This document shows positions 8,528-16,509 of a stretch of DNA of 64,000 nucleotides, in pieces. Each line of letters begins with the position of its first letter. Position 1 is the first letter of the stretch. The notes under the pieces are model-generated. The model did not search any database. It saw only the letters and a list, made by a program, of their open reading frames with translations, and was not told the origin of the DNA. The translations under genes and the position numbers were made by a program. Origin of the DNA: Halovenus marina (GTDB lineage: Archaea; Halobacteriota; Halobacteria; Halobacteriales; Haloarculaceae); the NCBI RefSeq assembly GCF_051414115.1, contig NZ_JBLKNZ010000001.1, forward strand, positions 124,001 through 188,000, in the 5' to 3' direction.

Positions 8528-10315
8528 ATGAGTTCGGTATCCGAGCGCACGGAGATTGCAGTGGAGTACAAGTGGGATCTGGAGTCGCTGTTTGCGACCG
8601 ACGAGGAGTGGGAAGAGGCCTTCGAGGAGACCAAAGCACAGATACCCGAGATCAGTGCGTTCGAGGGGCAGGCTACGGAGGACGCCGAGACGTTGCTCGC
8701 TCTACTCGAAACCTACGAGGACCTGATGCGGTCGGTTGCGGACGTCTCGGCGTACGCGCGGATGCGCAAGGACGAGGACACCCGCGAGAGCGAGACACAG
8801 GCGATGTCGACACGGGCCCGGTCGCTCGTCTCTGAGGCCCGGAGCGCGGCGAGTTTCATCGAGCCAGAGCTGCAGGAACTCACCGAACCCGATGTCGCGG
8901 ATCTGATCGATGCCGAACCGGAACTCGCGGTCTACGAGCACTACTTCGACGACATCCTCCGGATGAAACCCCACACCCGCTCGGCGGAAGTCGAGAATCT
9001 ACTCGCGGAACTGGGCGAGGTGACCGGCGCGAGCGGCGAGATCTACAACATGCTTGCGAACGCGGATATGGAGTTTCCCGTCGTCGAGCATCCCGACGGC
9101 GATGCTCGGGAAATCACACTGGCGAACTTCACCACACTGCAGAAACACCCGAATCGGGCGTTCCGACAGACCGTCTACGAGGAGTTCTACGACGAGTGGG
9201 AGACTGTCCGCAACGCGGTCGGAACGGCCTACCAGAACAGCGTCAAGACCGACGAGAAACTCGCCGCCGCACGCAACTACGACAGCGCCCGCGAGGCGAG
9301 CATGCATGGCCCAAACATCCCCGTCGAGGTGTACGATACCCTCGTCGAGACGGTGCGGGACAACCTCGACTACCTCCACCAGCACGCGAACCTGAAACGG
9401 GACCGAATCGACGGCGACGACCTGCGCATGTGGGACCTGTACGTCCCGCTGGTCGAAGAGGAGAGTCCGGACGTTCCCTACGACGAGGCACGGGAGTACG
9501 TCACCGAAGCGGTCGCACCGCTGGGCGAGGCCTACCAGTCACGACTCGCCGAGGGGCTGGATTCACGCTGGGTGGACGTCTACGAAACCGAAGGCAAACA
9601 GTCCGGCGCGTACAGTAGCGGCACGTACGACTCACAGCCGTATATCCTGCTGAACTATCAGGACGACGTGGAGTCGATGTTCACACTCGCACACGAACTC
9701 GGTCACTCGATGCATTCGGAACTCGCAAGCGACGCCCAACCGTACGTCTACGCCGATTACACCATCTTCATCGCCGAAATCGCCTCGACGGTCAACGAGA
9801 CGCTGCTGACCCATCACCTGCTCGACACCGTCGAGGACGAGCGACTGCGTCGACACGTCCTCAACGAGTACCTCGAACGGTTCCGGTCGACGCTGTACCG
9901 ACAGACGATGTTCGCGGAGTTCGAACAGCGCGCACACGAACTGTCCGCCTCCGGCGAGGCGCTGACCGCAGACCGACTCGACGACCTCTACCGGGAACTC
10001 AAAGGCGACTACTACGAGCCAGCAGTTCTCGACGACCGCATCGCCCGCGAGTGGATGCGGATCCCCCACTTCTACCGTGCCTTCTACGTCTACCAGTACT
10101 CGACTGGCATCTCCGCGGCCGTCGCGCTCGTCGAGGCGATTCAGGAAGAGGAGGCGGCCGCAGACCGCTACCGCGAATTCCTCCAGAGCGGGTCCCATGG
10201 CTATCCGCTCGAACTGCTCGACGCCGCGGGTGTCGACATGACGACGAGTGACCCAATCGAGAAGGCCCTGAACGTCTACGGCGAGTATCTCGACGAGTTC
10301 GAACAGCTTCAGTAG
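8528..10315 (+). CDS. pepF: Oligoendopeptidase F (M3B zinc peptidase)
   Basis: Cytoplasmic zinc metallopeptidase that degrades short peptides, plausibly those released by the proteasome whose ATPase is encoded next. The 595-residue length is standard for PepF. The zinc motif HELGHSMHSE is at residues 389-398 (His389, Glu390, His393), with the third ligand region TVNET downstream, and the substrate-side YVYQYSTGISAA motif near residue 520. The N-terminus has the family's WDLESLFATDEEWEEAF. The start ATG at 8528 follows the CACGTA sequence directly; a well-formed 10-bp hairpin ends 31 bases before it. Confidence 0.95.
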   Translation: MSSVSERTEIAVEYKWDLESLFATDEEWEEAFEETKAQIPEISAFEGQATEDAETLLALLETYEDLMRSVADVSAYARMRKDEDTRESETQAMSTRARSLVSEARSAASFIEPELQELTEPDVADLIDAEPELAVYEHYFDDILRMKPHTRSAEVENLLAELGEVTGASGEIYNMLANADMEFPVVEHPDGDAREITLANFTTLQKHPNRAFRQTVYEEFYDEWETVRNAVGTAYQNSVKTDEKLAAARNYDSAREASMHGPNIPVEVYDTLVETVRDNLDYLHQHANLKRDRIDGDDLRMWDLYVPLVEEESPDVPYDEAREYVTEAVAPLGEAYQSRLAEGLDSRWVDVYETEGKQSGAYSSGTYDSQPYILLNYQDDVESMFTLAHELGHSMHSELASDAQPYVYADYTIFIAEIASTVNETLLTHHLLDTVEDERLRRHVLNEYLERFRSTLYRQTMFAEFEQRAHELSASGEALTADRLDDLYRELKGDYYEPAVLDDRIAREWMRIPHFYRAFYVYQYSTGISAAVALVEAIQEEEAAADRYREFLQSGSHGYPLELLDAAGVDMTTSDPIEKALNVYGEYLDEFEQLQ

Positions 10316-10384
10316 GTTCAGGAACCAGTATCGTCTCTCTCCCAAAGAGTCTATATTCCCCACGCTATAAGATAGTCTAACGCG

Positions 10385-11605
10385 ATGTCTCGCAGTCCCT
10401 CACTTCCCGACCGCCCACGACTTGATCTCGACCCGGATCTGCCGGAAGACGAGCAACTGGAGGCGCTTCGGGAACACTATTTCGACGTCCTGGACGTTCA
10501 CGAAACGCTACAGAACCAACTCGATGACGCCCGCGAGCGAAAGCGCGACCTCTCCGAACAGGTTGATTCGCTCAAACGGGAAAACGAGACGCTGAAGTCT
10601 TCGTCGCTGTACGTCGCCACCGCCGAGGAGTTGCTCGACGACGGCGTCGTCATCAAACAGCACGGCAACAATCAGGAGGTCCTGACCGAAGTCTCGCCAC
10701 GGCTTCGCGAGGATCTGGAAGCCGGTGACCGCGTTGCGATCAACGACTCATTTAGCATCCAGACGATCCTCGAACCCGAGACCGACGCACGGGCGCAAGC
10801 GATGGAAATCGACGCCAGCCCGGACGTGACCTACGACGACATCGGGGGACTCACTGACCAGATCCGGGAAGTTCGTGAGGCGGTCGAACAGCCCCTGCTC
10901 GACACGGAACGGTTCGCAGAGGTCGGCATCGAACCGCCGTCCGGCGTACTCTTGCACGGTCCGCCGGGCACGGGCAAGACGATGCTCGCGAAGGCCGTCG
11001 CCAACGAGACCGACGCCACGTTCATCAAGATGGCTGGCTCGGAACTCGTCCAGAAGTTCATCGGCGAAGGCGCGCGCCTGGTTCGGGATCTGTTCCAGCT
11101 TGCGAGCGAGCGCCAGCCCGCCGTGATCTTCATCGACGAAATCGACGCTATCGCGGCCAAGCGAACCGAGTCGAAAACCTCCGGCGACGCTGAAGTCCAG
11201 CGGACGATGATGCAACTCCTCTCGGAGATGGACGGCTTCGACGACCGCGGCGAGGTGCGCATCATCGCCGCGACGAACCGTTTCGACATGCTCGACCGCG
11301 CTATCTTGCGCCCCGGCCGCTTCGACCGCCTCATCGAAGTGCCCGAACCCGACTGGGACGGCCGCCAGCGCATCCTCGAAATCCACACCGAGGGGATGAA
11401 TCTCGACGACAGCGTCGATCTGGTCTCGCTCGCCAGCGACACCGAGGGCTTTTCGGGTGCCGAAATCGCCTCGCTCGCGACCGAGTCCGGGATGTTCGCC
11501 ATCCGCGACGACCGCACCACGATCCGGATGCAGGACTTCCAAGACGCTCTGGAGAAAGTCAAGGAAAGCGAAGACACGCCCGGGACGCCTATCGCCTTCG
11601 CCTAA
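10385..11605 (+). CDS. pan: Proteasome-activating nucleotidase (AAA+ ATPase)
   Basis: Hexameric ATPase that unfolds proteins for the 20S proteasome. The 406-residue protein has an N-terminal coiled coil (about residues 25-75, rich in heptad Leu/Glu/Arg), an OB-like domain (about 75-145), then the AAA+ module with Walker A GPPGTGKT (192-199), Walker B VIFIDEIDA (about 250), the ISS/arginine-finger segment AILRPGRFDRLIEVP and a C-terminal helical lid. The C-terminus ends TPIAFA, so the usual hydrophobic-Tyr-X gate-opening tail is represented only by Phe-Ala. A TATA-like TATATT lies 28-33 bases before the ATG. Confidence 0.95.
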   Translation: MSRSPSLPDRPRLDLDPDLPEDEQLEALREHYFDVLDVHETLQNQLDDARERKRDLSEQVDSLKRENETLKSSSLYVATAEELLDDGVVIKQHGNNQEVLTEVSPRLREDLEAGDRVAINDSFSIQTILEPETDARAQAMEIDASPDVTYDDIGGLTDQIREVREAVEQPLLDTERFAEVGIEPPSGVLLHGPPGTGKTMLAKAVANETDATFIKMAGSELVQKFIGEGARLVRDLFQLASERQPAVIFIDEIDAIAAKRTESKTSGDAEVQRTMMQLLSEMDGFDDRGEVRIIAATNRFDMLDRAILRPGRFDRLIEVPEPDWDGRQRILEIHTEGMNLDDSVDLVSLASDTEGFSGAEIASLATESGMFAIRDDRTTIRMQDFQDALEKVKESEDTPGTPIAFA

Positions 11606-11659
11606 ATTTTACTCCTTCGGGTTCGCTCTTTGAGCGAACCACTCAGTCGCAAAATTTAG
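11602..11659. terminator. Nested hairpin after pan
   Basis: An outer pair CTAAATTTT/AAAATTTAG (11602-11610 and 11651-11659), which includes the pan stop codon, encloses a perfect 9-bp stem GGTTCGCTC-TTT-GAGCGAACC (11620-11640). The pan gene and the sufU-like gene converge here, so a bidirectional terminator is the simplest reading. Confidence 0.55.
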
Positions 11660-11670
11660 TATAAAACTGG

Positions 11671-11718
11671 CCGGTCACTCCCTGCGGTCGTGACCGGTGA
11701 ACCGCGCCTGCGGCGCGG
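11671..11718. terminator. Two further hairpins between convergent pan and sufU-like genes
   Basis: CCGGTCAC/GTGACCGG (11671-11678 with 11690-11697, 11-base loop) is followed at once by CCGCGCC-TGC-GGCGCGG (11702-11718). Both stems are perfect. They probably terminate the leftward sufU-like transcript or insulate the two genes; a role in RNA stability is equally possible. Confidence 0.45.
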
Positions 11719-11773
11719 ATGCTCCGTGGTCAGCAAACCGCGACTGCTCCGCAACAACCGACCGCAAAACGGT

Positions 11774-12196
11774 CTACTCTTCGGTTGTCGTCTGGTCGAG
11801 ATCCTTCTCGCCGAAGTAGATTTCGAGGCCGTCCTGTGCGACTTTCTCGGCAAGGACAGCACACTTGATCCGCATCGCCGAGATCTCGACGCCGAGCATC
11901 TCCGTGATGTCGTCCCGGTCCATCTCTCGTAACTCGTCGACAGCCATGCCCTGCAGTCGTTCGGAGAGCATCGAGGCAGAGGCCTGTGAAATTGCACAGC
12001 CGTCGCCGCGGAAGGCGACGCGTTCGATGGTCTCCTCGTCGTCGTCGAGCACGACGTCCATCTCGATGGTGTCACCGCACATCGGGTTCTCGCCGACGTG
12101 GGTGAACGTCGGCTCCTCGATCTCCCCGTAATTGCGGGGGTTCTTGTAGTGATCGAGGATCTGCTGTCGGTACATGTCCGATCCGCCGATTCCCAT
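11774..12196 (-). CDS. sufU: SufU/IscU-type Fe-S cluster scaffold protein
   Basis: Scaffold/sulfur-acceptor protein for Fe-S cluster assembly. The 140-residue protein begins MGIGGSDMYRQQILDHYKNP, has the NPMCGD motif (Cys about residue 40), RGDGCAISQAS (Cys about 66) and IKCAVLAEK (Cys about 112), that is the three conserved cysteines of the SufU/IscU family, plus the Asp next to the first. The second in-frame ATG (MYRQQ) is a possible alternative start. It is convergent with pan and divergent from the CAU tRNA gene. Cytoplasmic; presumably works with SufBCD encoded elsewhere. Confidence 0.92.
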   Translation of the reverse strand: MGIGGSDMYRQQILDHYKNPRNYGEIEEPTFTHVGENPMCGDTIEMDVVLDDDEETIERVAFRGDGCAISQASASMLSERLQGMAVDELREMDRDDITEMLGVEISAMRIKCAVLAEKVAQDGLEIYFGEKDLDQTTTEE

Positions 12197-12258
12197 TAGT
12201 ACAACCAGATAGGGGCGGTTCGTCCAAAAGACTTCCGTGTCGGGTGTCGATGCGATAG

Positions 12259-12264
12259 TATTTA
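12259..12264 (+). promoter_or_regulatory. TATA box of the tRNA gene
   Basis: TATTTA centred about 30 bases before the first base of the tRNA, within an AT-rich patch (gcgatagtatttagttcg), fits an archaeal promoter for the tRNA. Confidence 0.6.
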
Positions 12265-12291
12265 GTTCGACGATCGGGTAGCAGACGACGC

Positions 12292-12366
12292 GGGCCCGTA
12301 GCTCAGTCCGGTAAGAGCCCCCGGCTCATAACCGGGTATGCGGTGGTTCAAATCCGCCCGGGCCCA
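12292..12366 (+). tRNA. tRNA with CAU anticodon (tRNA-Ile2 or elongator tRNA-Met)
   Basis: A 75-base cloverleaf folds without gaps: acceptor GGGCCCG/CGGGCCC, D-stem GCTC/GAGC with loop AGTCCGGTAA, anticodon stem CCCGG/CCGGG with loop CTCATAA, 5-base variable region TATGC, T-stem GGTGG/CCGCC with loop TTCAAAT, discriminator A; CCA is not encoded. The anticodon is CAU. The G1-C72 pair argues against the initiator. The absence of an intron is worth noting because the elongator tRNA-Met of Haloferax volcanii has one, which makes the agmatidine-modified isoleucine tRNA (AUA decoder) a real alternative. I cannot decide between the two by eye. Confidence 0.95.
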
Positions 12367-12399
12367 TTTTGCTGCGAACAACACGTGAGCAGCAAATGG
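12364..12399 (+). other. Hairpin at the tRNA 3' trailer
   Basis: TTTGCTGC (12368-12375) pairs perfectly with GCAGCAAA (12389-12396) around a 13-base loop, and the pairing extends, with one bulged T, through CCA at the tRNA 3' end and TGG at 12397-12399. It may guide 3' processing or terminate the transcript. Confidence 0.5.
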
Positions 12400-12471
12400 T
12401 CGCAAGGATTTGAATTCAGAGGACGAACGGAGCAGTGGCGACCGAAGAAGTCACACTCGGCAGAACACCGC

Positions 12472-12828
12472 TCACGCCTTCCTGCCGAGGAGGTAGCCGA
12501 TCAGGGCGAATACGAGCGCCACAGCGACGAGTTTCTTTCTGTTCGCAAACGGGATAAACCGCGTTTCGTCGTCCGAGATCTCGACGACTCCAGCGGGTTT
12601 GGCCGAGAGTCCACCGCCCATCCCGCCACCATCGCTACCTGCCGATTCGTCGCCATCCATATCAGCACCGCCCTCAGAGCCGTATCCGCCGCCGAATCCG
12701 TAGCTGATCTTCGCGACGGGCAGTATCGTCTTGCCGTTCGCTTCGATCGGTTCGCCGAACACTGATTTGACGTTTGCGCTGTGGTGCATCTGTTCGAGAA
12801 CGGATTGGACTGGTTCGTGTGCCTCCAT
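12472..12828 (-). CDS. GerW (YtfJ-like) family protein
   Basis: A 118-residue protein of the GerW/YtfJ family, named for a Bacillus spore-germination protein but widespread in non-sporulating archaea with unknown role. Visible parts are an N-terminal helix SVLEQMHHSANVKSVFGEPI, the strand GKTILPVAKISYGFGGGYG with the family's glycine-rich turn, a disordered acidic/glycine segment, the KPAGVVEIS strand and a C-terminal membrane helix LVAVALVFALIGYLLGRKA, which would anchor it by its tail. The start is the ATG at 12828; a TTG two codons upstream extends the frame. A TATA-like GGTATATTG lies about 27 bases before it. Confidence 0.8.
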   Translation of the reverse strand: MEAHEPVQSVLEQMHHSANVKSVFGEPIEANGKTILPVAKISYGFGGGYGSEGGADMDGDESAGSDGGGMGGGLSAKPAGVVEISDDETRFIPFANRKKLVAVALVFALIGYLLGRKA

Positions 12829-12937
12829 ATTCAACAGTTCGTGTCGATTGACAATATACCTTCACCCGGTCGAGTGGCTGGTCACACCGACGGGAGCCGA
12901 CAGCAACGTTTTGTCAGTCCCGGGAATATGTATCAAC

Positions 12938-13312
12938 ATGGCTGAAGGAGACACACTTCTGAATGCAGCTATCGGGGCTGTCGTCACAGTGGTGCTATCG
13001 TTTACGACCGTGTCCCCCGTTCTGGGAGGTGGCGTCGCTGGCTATCTCCAGCGGGGCGACCCCGGTGACGGGCTCAGAGTCGGCGCGATATCCGGACTCA
13101 TCGCGACTATTCCGTTTCTCCTCTTGATCGTCCTGTTTGGCGGATTTCTGTTCACCGGCTCGATGTTTGGTGGAGGGCTCGGAATTCCCGGTGGATTCGT
13201 ACTCGTCCTGCTGTTCGGTCTCATTCTCGCTCTTGTCTGGACCATGACACTCAGCGCCCTCGGTGGTTATGTCGGGGCCTACATCGCGACTGAGCGCGAG
13301 TCCGGCCGTTGA
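12938..13312 (+). CDS. DUF5518-type small polytopic membrane protein
   Basis: A 124-residue membrane protein with three to four hydrophobic helices rich in Gly (AIGAVVTVVLSFTTVSPVLGG, VGAISGLIATIPFLLLIVLF, PGGFVLVLLFGLILALVW, then SALGGYVGAYIATE). The GGGVAGYLQRGDP and LGGYVGAYI repeats resemble haloarchaeal DUF5518 proteins; no function is known for them. The ATG at 12938 is chosen over the longer open frame because upstream residues overlap the divergent GerW gene and its promoter. Confidence 0.72.
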   Translation: MAEGDTLLNAAIGAVVTVVLSFTTVSPVLGGGVAGYLQRGDPGDGLRVGAISGLIATIPFLLLIVLFGGFLFTGSMFGGGLGIPGGFVLVLLFGLILALVWTMTLSALGGYVGAYIATERESGR

Positions 13313-13378
13313 CGAGATCGTGTTTGTGAAAGACAGCGGTCTTAAGTGATAGCGAGTTGAATAGATAGCACGTCTCTC

Positions 13379-14266
13379 ATGGCGACACTCGCCCTCCTGA
13401 TGGCGGTGTTAGTTTTCACGATTTTCGCCGCTGCGGTTCATCAGTGGGTCGTGAGCTCGCAGCTACTTGAACTGGGGGAGGCGTCGTGGTTTCCGCAAGG
13501 CGGAGATATCTCAGCTGTCGCGGCGACAACTCGCAGTTGGCTGGCCATTATCGTCTCACTAGCCGCGTGGTTCATAGCGACAGTATTGATCCTGCTGGCA
13601 CCGTTTCGACTCTGGATTTGGGGTGTCGTCGTACTCCTCGCGCTCACTGTCGCAATTTCACCGGTATTTGCGGTTTACCACTACACAACGCGTGTACCGA
13701 TGGCTGTCGAAGCGGAATCTCTCGACCAGATTCCGGAGTTCGGGTGTGAAGTGCTTGTCGTCACTAACAGCAGAGACGGACCAATTAACGGCTACGCTAT
13801 TGGTGGCCCGTTCCGTGATGTCGTCGGTGTCAGTGAATTCGCTCTGTCGGAGTTACTGCCCGACCAGATCGCCGCGCTGGTTGCCCACGAGGCCACCCAT
13901 CACCACGAACGTCACGTGCTAATCAGGGGCGGTGCCAGTTTAGCTGTCCTCGGAGTGAGCGCAGCGATACTGACGACACTGTTCGAGACGCTCGTCCCGC
14001 TGTCGATGCTGGGGCTGGTGATGGCTATCCTTCTCGAACGCATCGTCTCCTACTGGGTGATGCGGCGGCTGGAATACCGTGCCGACACTATTGCGGCCAG
14101 GCGCACATCTGTCGAGGCCGTTCGTACACTGTTGGCAACGCTGGAGGAGACGACGACGGTCGATCAAACGCAGGTCTCGCAGCTGTTACGTCTGTTTTCG
14201 ACGCATCCTACCTACGCCGACCGACTCGAACGATTGGCGGCTCCCACAGATAGCTTGATTCAGTGA
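13379..14266 (+). CDS. M48-family (HtpX-like) membrane zinc metalloprotease
   Basis: A 295-residue membrane peptidase. Two N-terminal transmembrane helices (about 3-22 and 55-75, with a third around 80-100) precede a cytosolic catalytic domain with the zinc motif HEATHHHE near residue 165; two more hydrophobic segments follow, then the third-ligand helix RRLEYRADTIAARR typical of M48 proteases. HtpX relatives degrade misfolded membrane proteins. It has its own promoter (tgaatagatagcacg about 25 bases before the ATG). The catalytic HExxH and E-x-x-A-D elements are intact. Confidence 0.85.
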   Translation: MATLALLMAVLVFTIFAAAVHQWVVSSQLLELGEASWFPQGGDISAVAATTRSWLAIIVSLAAWFIATVLILLAPFRLWIWGVVVLLALTVAISPVFAVYHYTTRVPMAVEAESLDQIPEFGCEVLVVTNSRDGPINGYAIGGPFRDVVGVSEFALSELLPDQIAALVAHEATHHHERHVLIRGGASLAVLGVSAAILTTLFETLVPLSMLGLVMAILLERIVSYWVMRRLEYRADTIAARRTSVEAVRTLLATLEETTTVDQTQVSQLLRLFSTHPTYADRLERLAAPTDSLIQ

Positions 14267-14389
14267 GGAACATAGAACCGAACTGGCGGAGACACACACT
14301 CAGAGCGGTACATCGTCGGTGCGACGCCGACATGCCGAATCCAACGTCGTCTGTCGAGTTCGGACTCGCAAATCCGGTCATCGCCGGAT

Positions 14390-15355
14390 CTACCTGGACC
14401 ACGGACGAAGCGGCTCGCCTGTGGTGATTTGCTCGTCTGCACGGAGCCGGTCGTGTGCCACACACGCTGCAATACCAACGACAGCGGCCACGATTCCGAC
14501 GACCCCAAACGATGAAATCACAAGTTCACTCTCGTCCGCGAGGTACACCGACGTGAATACCCCGAGGATGAATGACCCGTGAAAAAATGTCGCACCGAGG
14601 ACCGACCGGGCCCGGACGGTCAGGTAGGTGTATATCGGTGACAGAGCCACTGTCGCAGTCGTTAGCAGGACTATCCCGATGACTGGTTCGTCCGGGAACT
14701 GGAGTCCAAGAAGGATGAGTGGGGCGTGCCAGATGCCCCAGACGAGGCCCGTCACTAGCGACACCTTCCAGAATCCCAGCGGCGCCAGTTCCGAAAGCAG
14801 TAGGCCCCGCCAGCCGAGTTCTTCGCCAAGCGCAGCGAGGGCAAAGAGCGTTCCACCGAGGACGAGTCCAAACCCGCCGAGAAGAACGACCAGCGGCACG
14901 CCAGTTGCTTCGAGATCAACGATCGCCTCGGAAGCGTCTGCCTCGGTCAGACCAAGTTCGAGCAAGAACGCCGAATAATCGGTCGTAAACGCAGTGTCAG
15001 GGAGCGCGAGGCCGACGCCAACCATCACGGCAGTCAGTCCCACCGGTGCGACCCAGGCGAGAACAATCCACCGGATACGTCCCAGGTAGAGGCCACATCC
15101 GTCTCGAATCGATCGTCGATGGAAACGGAGAACTGCGATTGCCGCGATGGCAGGTGCCCACATGAAGACAACAGTACCAATTCCTTGCCCGGCACCGCTT
15201 CCAAGATCGACATCGAAGAGACGGAGTAGCGTCACACCACTCCACGAGATGCCGAACGTGAGAGCGAGGAAACCCACTACCATTCCGATATTAACGGGAG
15301 GTGGTGGGCCATGTTCGGACTCATTCGAACGGTCCGTTCTCTCAGATCGACTCAC
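14390..15355 (-). CDS. CPBP family intramembrane glutamic endopeptidase
   Basis: Polytopic membrane protease of the CAAX-protease/bacteriocin-processing (Abi) family, about 321 residues with eight hydrophobic segments. Signature motifs are EELGWRG (motif 1, E-E-x3-R) and GLVWGIWHAP (motif 2), followed by FHGSFILG in which the expected His and polar residue are present. I place the start at a GTG at 15355, which overlaps the end of the upstream bactofilin-like gene by 14 bases; the first ATG (15283, MVVGFLALTFG) would remove a 24-residue polar tail. Substrates are unknown. The pairing with a bactofilin-like membrane gene suggests an envelope role. Confidence 0.8.
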   Translation of the reverse strand: MSRSERTDRSNESEHGPPPPVNIGMVVGFLALTFGISWSGVTLLRLFDVDLGSGAGQGIGTVVFMWAPAIAAIAVLRFHRRSIRDGCGLYLGRIRWIVLAWVAPVGLTAVMVGVGLALPDTAFTTDYSAFLLELGLTEADASEAIVDLEATGVPLVVLLGGFGLVLGGTLFALAALGEELGWRGLLLSELAPLGFWKVSLVTGLVWGIWHAPLILLGLQFPDEPVIGIVLLTTATVALSPIYTYLTVRARSVLGATFFHGSFILGVFTSVYLADESELVISSFGVVGIVAAVVGIAACVAHDRLRADEQITTGEPLRPWSR

Positions 15356-16406
15356 TAGTCGATCCCCCCGTCGAATCGATCCGGCGACGGCGACTCCCGA
15401 GCGCCAGCACGAACGCGCCGAGTCCGAGCAGGAAGATGACGAAATTGAGCGGGCCGCCGACAAGCGGGACCTCCCACAGAACGACAGCGAGCAGCAGTCC
15501 GACGACGAGACCAGCCCACCGATTGTCGATGTCGAACCGCGAGAGTACCCAGACGCCGATGGCGAAGCGGCCATAGATCAACCCGATCCAGATCACTACC
15601 AGAAACACGGCGAGACCGAGCAGCGAGAGCGGGATACCGATCACCGTTATCGCGAGCGCGACGAGCAACACGGGGATCCCGAGCAGCGTACCAAGCCCGA
15701 CGAGGCCGGACTTGACCGGTTCCGCCGCGGTGCGGTCTGCGATGCGGTCGGAAAAGCGCGGGAACAGGCCGAGCAACAGCGCGCCGAACCCGAGATTGAA
15801 GATGAACGTGCTGATCGTAAACAGCCACGACGCGAACGGCTGAATGTCGGTGAAGAGACCGAAGCCGAGCGAGCGGTCGCGGGTAATGTCGCCAGCCACG
15901 GCGTCTCGATTGCCACGCAGGTCGCCGTCGTAGGTGAGCGAGCCAGCGATTGCGGCCTCGTCGCCGAGCCGAATCGTGTCGGCACCGATGGTCGCGTCGC
16001 CGTCGATCCGACCGTCGATGCGAACCGAACCCGCTCCGACGTCGAAGTTCCCCTCGACGACGCCAGTTTCCGTGACCGAAATCGATCCCGTCCCAGTCGA
16101 AACGTCCCCCATGACGGTTCCGCTGATCTGAATGGTACCCGCAGCAGCTTCGAGGTCCCCCTCGATCACCCCGCCCTCTCTGACGACGATGTCACCGGCA
16201 AGCCCGGAGACGTCGCCGGTGACGGTTCCTTCGATGACGACCGTTCCGTAGACGCCGCTGATCTCCGAGACGGTCTCTCCGCTCTCGACCGTTGTCGTTC
16301 CACCGATGCCAGACTGAGCGACGGCGGTGCCCGGAACGAGACTGGCGGCGAGTATCGTCACGAGTACAACTGTGAGCAACTGTCGGGTTCGCGTGTGAGA
16401 CGGCAT
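15342..16406 (-). CDS. Secreted polymer-forming (bactofilin-like) protein with C-terminal membrane domain
   Basis: A 354-residue protein with three parts: a Sec-type signal sequence (LLTVVLVTILAASLVPGTAVAQ), a beta-helical repeat region (about residues 40-190) of short repeats such as VVIEGTVTGDVSGLAGDI and GDVSTGTGSISVTETG, as in bactofilins, and a C-terminal part with about five transmembrane helices (about 195-335) ending in a basic tail RRRR. The repeats would therefore lie outside the cell, anchored by the membrane domain, unlike cytoplasmic bacterial bactofilins. It is first in a unit with the CPBP protease. Function unknown; a scaffold in the envelope is an inference. Confidence 0.8.
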   Translation of the reverse strand: MPSHTRTRQLLTVVLVTILAASLVPGTAVAQSGIGGTTTVESGETVSEISGVYGTVVIEGTVTGDVSGLAGDIVVREGGVIEGDLEAAAGTIQISGTVMGDVSTGTGSISVTETGVVEGNFDVGAGSVRIDGRIDGDATIGADTIRLGDEAAIAGSLTYDGDLRGNRDAVAGDITRDRSLGFGLFTDIQPFASWLFTISTFIFNLGFGALLLGLFPRFSDRIADRTAAEPVKSGLVGLGTLLGIPVLLVALAITVIGIPLSLLGLAVFLVVIWIGLIYGRFAIGVWVLSRFDIDNRWAGLVVGLLLAVVLWEVPLVGGPLNFVIFLLGLGAFVLALGSRRRRIDSTGGSTSESI

Positions 16407-16509
16407 ACGCAGACTCGCTCGTGAAGATATATAACTAATCGTTCAGTTACGTCACTAATCGATGCTTACCGGTCGTGACTGTCCCGTCTGTACGTCGCCT
16501 GCGTCGTCG

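Noticed and set aside
15355..15574. N-terminal extension of the CPBP frame to 15574
   Set aside because: The extra residues are the antisense of the bactofilin-like gene and are Ser/Arg/Cys-rich; a GTG at 15355 gives a sensible start.
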